Source: Anaeramoeba ignava
Lineage: Eukaryota > Metamonada > Anaeramoebidae
Direction of reading: 5' to 3'
DNA: 64,000 nt
NCBI GenBank assembly: GCA_028826165.1
Contig: JAPDFW010000061.1
Coordinates: 486,775-550,774, forward strand
The notes under the pieces are model-generated. The model did no database searches and was not told the origin of the DNA. It saw only the letters and a list, made by a program, of their open reading frames with translations. Positions 45,000-55,409 of the stretch are shown in pieces; position 1 is the stretch's first letter, and every line of letters begins with the position of its first letter. The translations under genes were made by a program, and so were the position numbers.

Positions 45000-47130
45000 T
45001 TTTAAATTAAAATTATTAAAAATAAAGAAATAAACTTGAAACAAAAATCAAATCAAAATTTTAATTTATTTTTTATTAATAATTAATAAAAATAAATTAA
45101 TAAAATTAATTAAGAAATTATTTTAAAAAAGTATTTATTATTAATATTAATTCAAAATTATTAAAAATAAAGAAATAAATTTGAAACAAAAATCAAATCA
45201 AATTTTTAATTTAATTTTAATAATAATTTATAAAAATAAATTAATAAAATTAATTAAGAAATGATTTTAAAAAGGATTTATTAAATAAAAATAAAGAAAT
45301 AAATTTGAAACAAAAATCAAATCAAAATTTTAATTTAATTTTTAATAATAATTTATAAAAATAAATTAATAAAATTAATTAAGAAATTATTAATAATAAG
45401 TTAAAATTATTAAAAATAAAAGAAATAAATTCAAAAACAAAAATCAAATCAAAATTTTAATTTATTTTTAATAATAATTTATAAAAATAAATTAATAAAA
45501 TTAATTAAGAAATTATTTTTAAAAAAGTATTTATTATTAATATTAATTCAAAATTATTAAAAATCAAATTTATCAAATTTTTAATTTATTTTTATTAATA
45601 ATTAATAAAAATAAATTAATAAAATTAATTAAGAAATTATTTTAAAAAGTATTTATTATTAATATTAATTCAAAATTATTAAAAATAAAGAAATAAATTT
45701 GAAACAAAAATCAAATCAAATTTTAATTTAAGTTTTAATAATAATTTATAAAAATAAATTAATAAAATTAATTAAGAAATGATTTTAAAACTTTTTTATT
45801 ATTAATAATAAGTTAAAATTATTAAAAATAAAGAAATAAATTCAAAAACAAAAATCAAATCAAAATTTTAATTTATTTTTAATAATAATTTATAAAAATA
45901 AATTAATAAAATTAATTAAGAAATGATTTTAAAAAGTATTTATTATTAATATTAATTCAAAATTATTAAAATTATAAAAATAAATTCAAAAACAAAAATC
46001 AAATCAAAATTTTTATTTAATTTTTATTGATAATTAATAAAAATAAATTAATAAAATTAATTAAGAAATGATTTTAAAAAGTATTTATTATTAATATTAA
46101 TTCAATATTATTAAAAATAAAGAAATAAATTTGAAACAAAAATCAAATCAAAATTTTAATTTAATTTTTATTAATAATCAATAAAAATAAATTAATAAAA
46201 TTAATTAAGAAATGATTTTAAAACTTTTTATTATTAATATTAATTCAATATTATTAAAAATAAAGAAATAAACTTTAGAGAAAATCAAATCAAATTTTTA
46301 ATTTAATTTTTATTAATAATTAATAAAAATAAATTAATAAAATTAATTAAGAAATGATTTTAAAAAGTATTTATTATTAATAATAAATTAATATTATTAA
46401 AAATAAAGAAATAAACTTTAGAGAAAATCAAATCAAATTTTAATTTAATTTTTAATAATAATTAATAAAAATAAATTAATAAAATTAATTAAGAAATAAT
46501 TTTAAAAAGTATTTATTATTAATAATAAATTAAAATTATTAAAAATAAAGAAATAAACTTTTAGAGAAAATTAAATCAAAATTTTAATTTAATTTTTAAT
46601 AATAATTAATAAAAATAAATTAATAAAATTAATTAAGAAATGATTTTAAAAAGTATTTATTATTAATAATAAATTAAAATTATTAAAAATAAAGAAATAA
46701 ACTTTAGAGAAAATTAAATCAAAATTTTAATTTATTTTTAATAATAATTAATAAAAATAAATTAATAAAAATTAATTAAGAAATAATTTTAAAAAGTATT
46801 TATTATTAATAATAAATTAAAATTATTAAAAATAAAGAAATAAACTTTAGAGAAAATTAAATCAAATTTTTAATTTAATTTTTAATAATAAATAATAAAA
46901 ATAAATTAATAAAATTAATTAAGAAATAATTTTAAAAAGTATTTATTATTAATAATAAATTAAAATTATTAAAAATAAAGAAATAAACTTTAGAGAAAAT
47001 CAAATCAAATTTTTAATTTATTTTTTAATAATAATTAATAAAAATAAATTAATAAAATTAATTAAGAAATGATTTTAAAAAAGTATTTATTATTAATAAT
47101 AAATTAATATTATTAAAAATAATCAAATAT
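45000..47130. repeat. About 140-bp satellite array, 15-16 copies
   Basis: Each unit contains AAATAAAGAAATAAA, AAATCAAATCAAA, AAATAAATTAATAAAATTAA and TTAAGAAATGATTTTAAAAA followed by GTATTTATTATTAATA. Later units switch GAAACAAAAATC for CTTTAGAGAAAATC. The last unit runs straight into the upstream region of the ATPase gene at 47201. A single unit precedes the second ATPase gene at 53212. Confidence 0.95.
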
Positions 47131-47200
47131 TATTTAAGAAAATTTGATCAAATTTTCATTTTTCATTTTTCAAATTTTTTTTTGATTTAAAACTAAATTT

Positions 47201-49042
47201 ATGGAAAATAAATTTGAAAAAAATAATCAACAAAATCAAATAAATCAATTTAAAAATGAAAAAAATCAATTTAAAAATGAAAAAATTACACAAATTAATA
47301 TTTTGGAACATATTAAAAAGAAAAATAGAAATAAAGTTGTATTAATTGATCAAAACAGATTTACAATGTTTCCTCGTGTTTTTTCTGATTCTGAAAAAGA
47401 AGAAAATTTATTTCCAATTTTGATAAGACAACAAACTCAAATATTAATCAAAAAAATCAAGAATAATGGACGAGGAGAATCAATATTGATTGGATCATCA
47501 GGAGCTGGAAAATCATTCATTCTTTTTCATTCTGCAATTTTTTTCTCATATTTAAAAAATTGGATAGTATTATATATTCCAAATACTGAAGAACTTTTAA
47601 AAATGGAAGAATTTGAAGCTGCAAAACAAATTCTGAAAGATATATGGAATAGATATGGAACATGGTTTTTTGATTCACTTTCTGAAAAGGAAAGAAATGA
47701 TCTTAATATTAGTTTATCAACAAATTTACTCACAGAAGATCAAAAGAAATTTCTTATTAAGGAATGTAAACAAGTGATTTATGCTTTAAAGATTGGTTCA
47801 TTTAAAGAATATCATAAATTAATTATTGTTGATGAATGGAATGCTTTATGGAATGAAAAACCTCCAAAACAACATTTTTTAAATAAGTTCAAAAATTTTT
47901 ACACAACTTCAAATGTATTTTTACTTATGGCTATAAGTTCTAAATTCCAAACTTTCGGGAAATTTGATGTATTGAAGTTTCTCACTATTTCTAGAGAAGT
48001 TTACGTTTATAATGAAGAAGAATTTGAATCTATTTTAGAAAATTACAAATCATTAAAGAAATTACCCAATGATTTTCCTAAACAAGATCTTGAAAAAATT
48101 ACTGGAAGAGTTCCAAGAGTTCTTTTTTTTATCAGTATTGCTTTTCAAAACAGAAATGAACAAATTAATTGGCTTGAAGATGCAAAACAAAAAACAAAGA
48201 ATCATTATCAAGAAATTGTTTGGAAAGTGTTTCAAAAAATAGAACAAAGAAAATCACAAAAATTATATAAAGATCGTAATGCATTGGCTTTCATCAAAAG
48301 AGTATTTTTAAACAAATCTTTTGGTGATTTACCAAAATTTTGGGAAGTTGCTGGATTATTTCAAGGATATTCTAAAATTGGATTTTCACCAATTTGTGAA
48401 TGGGTATTTGAAGCAATTTCAGAATATATATATCGAGAATTTCCACAAATTGTTGAACTTCTCGCTTTATTTTATGAAATAAGATTCTATTCACTTGAAT
48501 TATATGTTAGTAGTATCTTTTATTCTGGTTTTTTAACTTTTATTGATTTGCCAAATGTTGATTTAGCAGGAAATCTTAGATCTCACAACTCATTTCATAT
48601 TGGAGTTTCTTCTCAAATTTTACAAAACAAAAATGAGAAAATCAAACAATTAAATCCAGGAACTTTGATTCGATGTTTTGAAAATCATCCTGTTGTTGAT
48701 TTTATCATTTATTCATTAAACAAACAGTTGTTTTATATCCAAATTTCTAACGAATATTATCCAAGTCATTCTCCTAAAATAGATCCATTATTTACAAAAA
48801 CAATTGAAGAATATGGAAACCAAACAATTATTGAATATTATTCTAATTTAACTAATATGAAACTTTTAACAGAAAAAGACAAACTTCCAGAAAATCAATT
48901 TTATGTTTATATCACCAATCATCAAATTTATTTTCCAAAAAAGGAATTTATCAATCAACCTGTTATTCTTGTTAATAAAGAGAGATTATCTCATCTTAAT
49001 CCAGAACTTTGGAATTATATTTCGGGTAATTTTGATAATTAG
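47201..49042 (+). CDS. P-loop ATPase, copy 1 (DAP3/Crinkler-RHS-like)
   Basis: 613 residues, no intron. N/Q/K-rich first 30 residues, then Walker A GSSGAGKS (residues 98-105), WIVLYIPNTEELL, Walker B LIIVDEWNALW (207-217) and a sensor-like VFLLMAISS. The arrangement recalls the P-loop of DAP3/mS29 (which has the same W-x-x-L-x-I-P and NALW signatures) and also the NTPase of Crinkler/RHS proteins. The C-terminal part has VDFIIYSLNKQLFYIQIS, reminiscent of a D...QxK-type nuclease fold core but without a clear catalytic Lys. Function unknown. A near-identical copy lies at 53212; both are led by the same satellite unit, which looks like a mobile or recently duplicated cassette. Confidence 0.85.
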   Translation: MENKFEKNNQQNQINQFKNEKNQFKNEKITQINILEHIKKKNRNKVVLIDQNRFTMFPRVFSDSEKEENLFPILIRQQTQILIKKIKNNGRGESILIGSSGAGKSFILFHSAIFFSYLKNWIVLYIPNTEELLKMEEFEAAKQILKDIWNRYGTWFFDSLSEKERNDLNISLSTNLLTEDQKKFLIKECKQVIYALKIGSFKEYHKLIIVDEWNALWNEKPPKQHFLNKFKNFYTTSNVFLLMAISSKFQTFGKFDVLKFLTISREVYVYNEEEFESILENYKSLKKLPNDFPKQDLEKITGRVPRVLFFISIAFQNRNEQINWLEDAKQKTKNHYQEIVWKVFQKIEQRKSQKLYKDRNALAFIKRVFLNKSFGDLPKFWEVAGLFQGYSKIGFSPICEWVFEAISEYIYREFPQIVELLALFYEIRFYSLELYVSSIFYSGFLTFIDLPNVDLAGNLRSHNSFHIGVSSQILQNKNEKIKQLNPGTLIRCFENHPVVDFIIYSLNKQLFYIQISNEYYPSHSPKIDPLFTKTIEEYGNQTIIEYYSNLTNMKLLTEKDKLPENQFYVYITNHQIYFPKKEFINQPVILVNKERLSHLNPELWNYISGNFDN

Positions 49043-49498
49043 AATCAAATTCAAATTCAAATTCAAAATCAAATTCAAAATCAAAATCAAAATCAAATTC
49101 AAAATCAAATTCAAAATCAAATTCAAATTCAAATTCAAAATCAAATTCAAAAATGAATATAACTTTTCTCGGGTTTGCACAAATTGAGATGAAGAAATTT
49201 CCTCTTTGATTTGATTTTTTTTACTTTCCATTTTCTTTCTCCTTTTTTATTTAAAAACAATAAAAATAATTTATTTTTCCTCTTTTTTATTTAAAAAATA
49301 AACAAGAATTAAAATTTATTTTTTCATTTTTTCATTTATTCAAAATTAAAACAAAAATAAACAAAAGTAATTTATTTAATATTATTAAATTAAACATGAT
49401 TTATTTAACGACATTACCCAAATCATAAAAATATTCATAAATTATTTATCTAATTTAGATTTTTTTTACTTTTTTGATAGGTTACCTTTTTTTAAAAA
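49043..49498. other. Spacer between ATPase copy 1 and the kinase-RhoGAP gene
   Basis: An AAATTC/AAATCA tract at 49043-49150, then unique T-rich DNA. On the minus strand a short non-repetitive reading frame starts at 49231 (MESKKNQIKEEISSSQFVQ) but dissolves into the repeat after 26 residues; possibly a gene remnant. Confidence 0.5.
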
Positions 49499-52400
49499 AT
49501 GGATCCAGAAGTGTGCTCAATGTGTTTTGAAATTTATTCTCAAGAGAGAAAACCAATGATTATTTGTCAAGATGGGCATTCAATTTGCGAAGATTGTTTG
49601 AAAAAAGTTGATGGGTGTCCTTTTTGTAGAACTTATTTTGATGATTTCAAACCAATTTTAAATCGTTCTTTGTTACAAATTGTTGAGAAAACCCAAAAAG
49701 AATCAAAGAAAAAAAATATTCCTTTTATTCCTTTAACAGAATTAGATGTTGAACCAAAACCATTTGCTGTTGGAGGATCTGCTGTCCTTTTTCGAGCTAA
49801 GTGGAAAGGAAAAGATGTTGTTATCAAAAGGATGATGTTTCTGAATGATGAAAAATCAGATCAATTTGAAAATGAATTAAAACTTGCAATGAAAGTTGAA
49901 CATCCTTTAATTATTAAGATGTATGGAAAAACTGAAATGGATCAAATGATTGGACTTGTAATAGAATTTGCTGAGCAAGGAGATTTAACTAAGCAAATTC
50001 CAAAGTTAAGATTTGAAGAACAAATTGATTATTCATTACAAATTATTGAAGGGATAAGAGTTTTACATTCAAATTCAATTATTCACCGAGATTTGAAACC
50101 TGAAAATATCCTCATTTCAAATAATAAACCAAAAATTTCTGATTTTGGTATTTCAAAAGTCAGAGAACACACGATGAAAGTTACTTCAGCTATTATTTCA
50201 TTTCGTTATTCAGCTCCAGAACTTTTGCAAGAAGGAAATTTTTATGATACTTCTTGTGATATTTTCAGTTTATCAATGATCTTATATGAAATTTTCTCAA
50301 AGAAACAACCTTTTGAAAAATTGAGTCCTATCATGATTCCAGCAAAAGTGTTACAAGGTGAAAGACCTGAATTCCCAAATGATTTCCCCAAAGATTTAGC
50401 TGAATTGATTAAGAAAGGATGGAATCTAAACCCAAAAGAAAGATGTACGCTGAATGAATTTCAACAATATTTGAATCGAAGAAAAAAAGAAAGTAATTTT
50501 TTTCAATTAAAAATTGTTTTCTGTTTAAATCAAATTTCATTTTCATTATTAATCAAATAGCTCAACAAAAGAATGAGGATATTTGGAACAATTCACTGAA
50601 GATGAATAACAATCTTCCAAAAATACCATCAAAGACCACGACTACGATCCCTCCTGTAATTCACAACAAATCTTAATATTCTTCAACACAAAAAATAATT
50701 TCAATCAAAACCAAAATCAAAATCAAAATCAAAATCAAAATCAAAATCAAATTCAAATTCAAATTCAAAACCAAAATTAATGGAAATAGACTGTTAAATT
50801 TGTGAAGAAAACTTTTGGAATTGCTCAATATGAATTCCAAGCATCAAACCCAACAGAATTGTCATTTTCATTAGGTGATGAACTTGAAATTTTATCACAA
50901 GGTCAAGATGGATGGGGAGATGCAAAATTAAAAGGAAAAGCAGGATTTGTACCTCTTAATTACTTAGATATAATTGAAAAAATAGTAGAAATAATACCAC
51001 CATCAACACCCAAACCACGAATTCCACAAAAGCAAATGGATGAAACAAATCAATTTAAACTAGATATTCAATCAAACAACCAAGAAAATGAGATGAATCA
51101 AATTCAAGGAGAATTAGAAATAAATGTGCGCGAAAAAGAACAGCAAACTTTCCCAAATTTTATTTTTGAAATTTCAAATGTTGATGAAAGTAAATTCTTC
51201 TAAATTTAAATTTCCTTTTTCTTTCGTTTGATTATTTAATTTAAATTGACTACACATTATTTTTCATTCAAAATCAAAATCAAAACACAAACTCAAAAGA
51301 TAAATCGCCTCAAATAGAAACACTCAAAAAAGAAATTGAAGAAGTTATTTCTTGGCCTCCTTCTCGGGGATATCCTGAAATTCCCGACGAAATCTTTGAA
51401 AACAAACAGTATAATTTAATTGAATTTGCTCAAAAATTTTTTACTCCTCCTAGAAAAAATCGGCCTGTTGATGGTCGTGATCTCATTCAATATGAACCAA
51501 AAGAAATTAATAAACCTGTTCTTTTAGCTGTTTCTGAATCAAAGAATTTCAAGCAGAAAAGTGCTGCCATTGAAATTTTTAAGAGTAATTCGTTTTCTTT
51601 TTTTGGATTGGTGTTTTATTGATATTTATTATTCTTTTTCAAAAACAAAAAGATATTTTATGTTATATTGGTGCAAAAGGAAAAAGAACAATTGAAGAAC
51701 CTAAGTTTGCAAAAAGAATACTTTCAAAAGGAATTGAATTTCCTGAAATTCGTGATGAAATTTACTTTCAGCTTATGAAACAATTACAAGCACCTGACAT
51801 GTAAATTAAAATTAAAATTAAAATTAAAATTCATTTATAAAATTAAAATTAAAATTAAAATTTAGTGAAATCCAACGAAGATGCTGGCAATTATTAATTT
51901 TAATTTGTTCAACTTTTCCACCTTCTGAAGAAAGTGAAAATTATTTGAAAAGTCATATTGCATCTCATTTAAAAAAATCAAAAAGAATAATATCACAACT
52001 TTCACAATATTGCATGTTAAAATTCATAACAATTTGTAATTTAAGAGCAAATAAAGATGATTTTCAAATGCCTTTAGATGAATTAATTGAAAATATTTCT
52101 GTAAGTTTTGGAATTATTTTATTATTTTTTTTTCTTTTTTTAATGTTTTTCTTTTTTTTTAGACTGCTCCTTCAAAATCTGTTGCTTTATTTGGTGTTTC
52201 TGTTGAAGAAGTAATGTGGTTTCAAAGAACAACTGATCCAGATACTTTAATTCCGAAAATTATACCATTTTTATGCCAAGCAATTAAAGATAAAGGAGGT
52301 AAAATTAAAATTAATATTAAAATTAATATTAAAATTAAATTTAAAATTAAATTTAATAATTATTTTTTCAGGAATGAAAACTCAAGGAATATTTAGAGTA

Positions 52401-52948
52401 CCTGGAAGAACTGATGAAGTGACACAAGCAAAATCACAATTTGATCATGGAATTTATACATATTCTTTTAAAAGCCCAAATGATGCAGCTTCACTTTTAA
52501 AACAATTTTTCAGAGATCTCCCTGAACCATTAATTCCTCTTAAATTTTAGTACATTTTAGGAAATAATTTGAATAAAATTAAATATTAAAATTAAAATTA
52601 TAATTAAAATTAAAATTAAAATTAAAATTAAAATTAAAATTAAAATTTAGTCAACAATGCCTTACTTCTGCTGGAAAAATTGAAGAAGAAGAAAAAGTTT
52701 TAAAGCAATTAACACCAGTCCAATTAACAACATTAATTTATATTATCAAATTTTTAAGAGAATTTAATGAACCTGAAGTAATGAACCAAACAGGAACAAA
52801 TCTTGCTAATTTAGCATTAGTTTTTGCTCCTAATTTATTGCGCTCTGGTTCAGTTACATTTAAAAAAGTTACACTAAATCAACCTAAAGAACAACTTTTC
52901 TTATTGATTTTACTTAAATCTTTGGAAATTTCAAAATTCGAAAAATGA
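49499..52948 (+). CDS. RING-kinase-SH3-MyTH4-RhoGAP multidomain signalling protein
   Basis: Nine exons: 49499-50492, 50561-50655, 50790-51189, 51300-51584, 51653-51800, 51866-52100, 52163-52298, 52372-52549, 52651-52948. Lengths sum to 923 codons and every junction keeps frame. RING-HC at residues 6-43 (C6, C9, C23, H27, C30, C33, C40, C43). Protein kinase about 85-325: glycine loop VGGSAVLF, K110, HRDLKPEN 196-203, DFG 215-217, APE 239-241. SH3 about 366-425 (GIAQYEF, GWGDAKL, GFVPLNYL). MyTH4 about 515-700 (RDEIYFQLMKQL, RRCWQLLILIC). RhoGAP about 725-922, arginine finger in GIFRVPG near R773, and NLALVFAPNLLR. Known: RhoGAPs switch off Rho/Rac GTPases; MyTH4 binds microtubules or partners. 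Inferred: couples ubiquitylation and phosphorylation to actin control. If intron 50656-50789 is not spliced, the kinase ends at 50676. Confidence 0.82.
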
Positions 52949-53211
52949 TCTCCTTTGATTTAATTTTTTTTCTTTCTAAAACAATCCAGAATAAAGAATT
53001 CCAAACAAGAAACAAATCAAAATTTTATTTAATTTTTAATAATAATTAATAAAAATAAATTAATAAAATTAATTAAGAAATGATTTTAAAAAAGTATTTA
53101 TTATTAATATTAAATTAAAATTATTAAAAATAATCAAATATTATTTAAGAAAATTTGATCAAATTTTCATTTTTCATTTTTCAAATTTTTTTTTGATTTA
53201 AAACTAAATTT
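52949..53211. other. Spacer with one copy of the 140-bp satellite unit
   Basis: From about 53010 the sequence equals the last unit of the 45.0-47.1 kb satellite plus the upstream region of ATPase copy 1, ending in TTTTTCATTTTTCAAATTTT before the ATG. This marks the left border of the duplicated cassette. Confidence 0.8.
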
Positions 53212-55068
53212 ATGGAAAATAAATTTGAAAAAAATAATCAACAAAATCAAATAAATAAATTTGAAAAAAATAATCAAATAAATCAAATAAATCAATTTAA
53301 AAATGAAAAAATTACACAAATTAATATTTTGGAACATATTAAAAAGAAAAATAGAAATAAAGTTGTATTAATTGATCAAAACAGATTTACAATGTTTCCT
53401 CATGTTTTTTCTGATTGTGAAAAAGAAGAAAATTTATTTCCAATTTTGATAAGACACCAAACTCAAATATTAATCAAAAAAATCAAGAATAATGGACGAG
53501 GAGAATCAATATTGATTGGATCATCAGGAGCTGGAAAATCATTCATTCTTTTTCATTCTGCAATTTTTTTCTCATATTTAAAAAATTGGATAGTATTATA
53601 TATTCCAAATACTGAAGAACTTTTAAAAATGGAAGAATTTGAAGCTGCAAAACAAATTCTGAAAGATATATGGAATAGATATGGAACATGGTTTTTTGAT
53701 TCACTTTCTGAAAAGGAAAGAAATGATCTTAATATTAGTTTATCAACAAATTTACTCACAGAAGATCAAAAGAAATTTCTTATTAAGGAATGTAAACAAG
53801 TGATTTATGCTTTAAAGATTGGTTCATTTAAAGAATATCATAAATTAATTATTGTTGATGAATGGAATGCTTTATGGAATGAAAAACCTCCAAAACAACA
53901 TTTTTTAAATAAGTTCAAAAATTTTTACTCAACTTCAAATGTATTTTTACTTATGGCTATAAGTTCTAAATTCCAAACTTTCGGGAAATTTGATGTATTG
54001 AAGTTTCTCACTATTTCTAGAGAAGTTTACATTTATAATGAAGAAGAATTTGAATCTATTTTAGAAAATTACAAATCATTAAAGAAATTACCCAATGATT
54101 TTCCTAAACAAGATCTTGAAAAAATTACTGGAAGAGTTCCAAGAGTTCTTTTTTTTATCAGTATTGCTTTTCAAAACAAAAAGGATCAATTTAATTGGCT
54201 TGAAGATGCAAAACAAAAAACAAAGAATCATTATCAAGAAATTGTTTGGAAAGTGTTCCAAAAAATAGAACAAAGAAAATCACAAAAATTATATAAAGAT
54301 CGTAATGCATTACTTTTCATAATAAGAGTATTTTTAAACAAATCTTTTGGTGATTTACCAAAATTTTGGGAAGTTGCTGGATTATTTCAAGGATATTCTA
54401 AAATTGGATTTTCACCAATTTGTGAATGGGTATTTGAAGCAATTTCAGAATATATATATCGAGAATTTCCACAAATTGTTGAACTTCTCGCTTTATTTTA
54501 TGAAATAAGATTCTATTCACTTGAATTATATGTTAGTAGTATCTTTTATTCTGGTTTTTTAACTTTTATTGATTTGCCAAATGTTGATTTAGCAGGAAAT
54601 ATTAGATCTCACAACTCATTTCATATTGGAGTTTCTTCTCAAATTTTACAAAACAAAAATGAGAAAATCAAACAATTAAATCCAGGAACTTTGATTCGAT
54701 GTTTTGAAAATCATCCTGTTGTTGATTTTATCATTTATTCATTAAACAAACAGTTGTTTTATATCCAAATTTCTCCAGAATATTATCCAAATCATTCTCC
54801 TAAAATAGATCCATTATTTACAAAAACAATTGAAGAATATGAAAACCAAACAATTATTGAATATTATTCTAATTTAACTAATATGAAACTTTTAACAGAA
54901 AAAGACAAACTTCCAGAAAATCAATTTTATGTTTATATCACCAATCATCAAATTTATTTTCCAAAAAAGGAATTTATCAATCAACCTGTTGTTCTTGTTA
55001 ATAAAGAGAGATTATCTCATCTTAATCCAGAACTTTGGAATTATATTTCGGGTAATTTTGATAAATAG
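53212..55068 (+). CDS. P-loop ATPase, copy 2 (DAP3/Crinkler-RHS-like)
   Basis: 618 residues, no intron. About 96 percent like the copy at 47201 by eye: an extra KFEKNNQINQ near the N-terminus, and scattered changes (HVFSDCEKEEN, IAFQNKKDQFNW, ALLFIIRVFL, QISPEYYPN). Walker A GSSGAGKS and Walker B LIIVDEW are unchanged, and the frame is intact, so both copies are probably under selection or very young. Homology ends within the AAATTC run after the stop. Confidence 0.85.
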   Translation: MENKFEKNNQQNQINKFEKNNQINQINQFKNEKITQINILEHIKKKNRNKVVLIDQNRFTMFPHVFSDCEKEENLFPILIRHQTQILIKKIKNNGRGESILIGSSGAGKSFILFHSAIFFSYLKNWIVLYIPNTEELLKMEEFEAAKQILKDIWNRYGTWFFDSLSEKERNDLNISLSTNLLTEDQKKFLIKECKQVIYALKIGSFKEYHKLIIVDEWNALWNEKPPKQHFLNKFKNFYSTSNVFLLMAISSKFQTFGKFDVLKFLTISREVYIYNEEEFESILENYKSLKKLPNDFPKQDLEKITGRVPRVLFFISIAFQNKKDQFNWLEDAKQKTKNHYQEIVWKVFQKIEQRKSQKLYKDRNALLFIIRVFLNKSFGDLPKFWEVAGLFQGYSKIGFSPICEWVFEAISEYIYREFPQIVELLALFYEIRFYSLELYVSSIFYSGFLTFIDLPNVDLAGNIRSHNSFHIGVSSQILQNKNEKIKQLNPGTLIRCFENHPVVDFIIYSLNKQLFYIQISPEYYPNHSPKIDPLFTKTIEEYENQTIIEYYSNLTNMKLLTEKDKLPENQFYVYITNHQIYFPKKEFINQPVVLVNKERLSHLNPELWNYISGNFDK

Positions 55069-55409
55069 AATCAAATTCAAAATCAAATTCAGAAAAAAGA
55101 AATGAAAAGAAATGATTGAGAAAATGATTCTTTTCTTTCTTTCTCTTTTTCTTTTCCATTTTTTTTCTTTCTAAAACAATTAAAACAAATTAATCATTTT
55201 TGACAGTTTTTTAATTATCAATAAATTGAAAACTAATTTATTTGTTGAAAAGAAAGAAAGAAAGAAAGAAAAAAAAAAGAGGAAGAAAAAGAAAATTCCA
55301 CTTTTTTTTTTCAAAATCAAAAATCAAAAAACAAAAAACAAACAATAAAAAACAAAACAATAAAACAACAAGTTTTCAATTAAAAATTGATTATAAAAAA
55401 GAAAATAAT

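Noticed and set aside
47527-48247. Minus-strand ORFs inside the P-loop ATPase genes
   Set aside because: Short shadows of conserved coding sequence, repeated in both copies only because the plus strand is conserved.
48986-49231. Minus-strand ORF starting MESKKNQIKEE
   Set aside because: Only the first 26 residues are non-repetitive, and it then runs into repeat and overlaps the end of the ATPase gene. At most a gene remnant, so not listed as a CDS.
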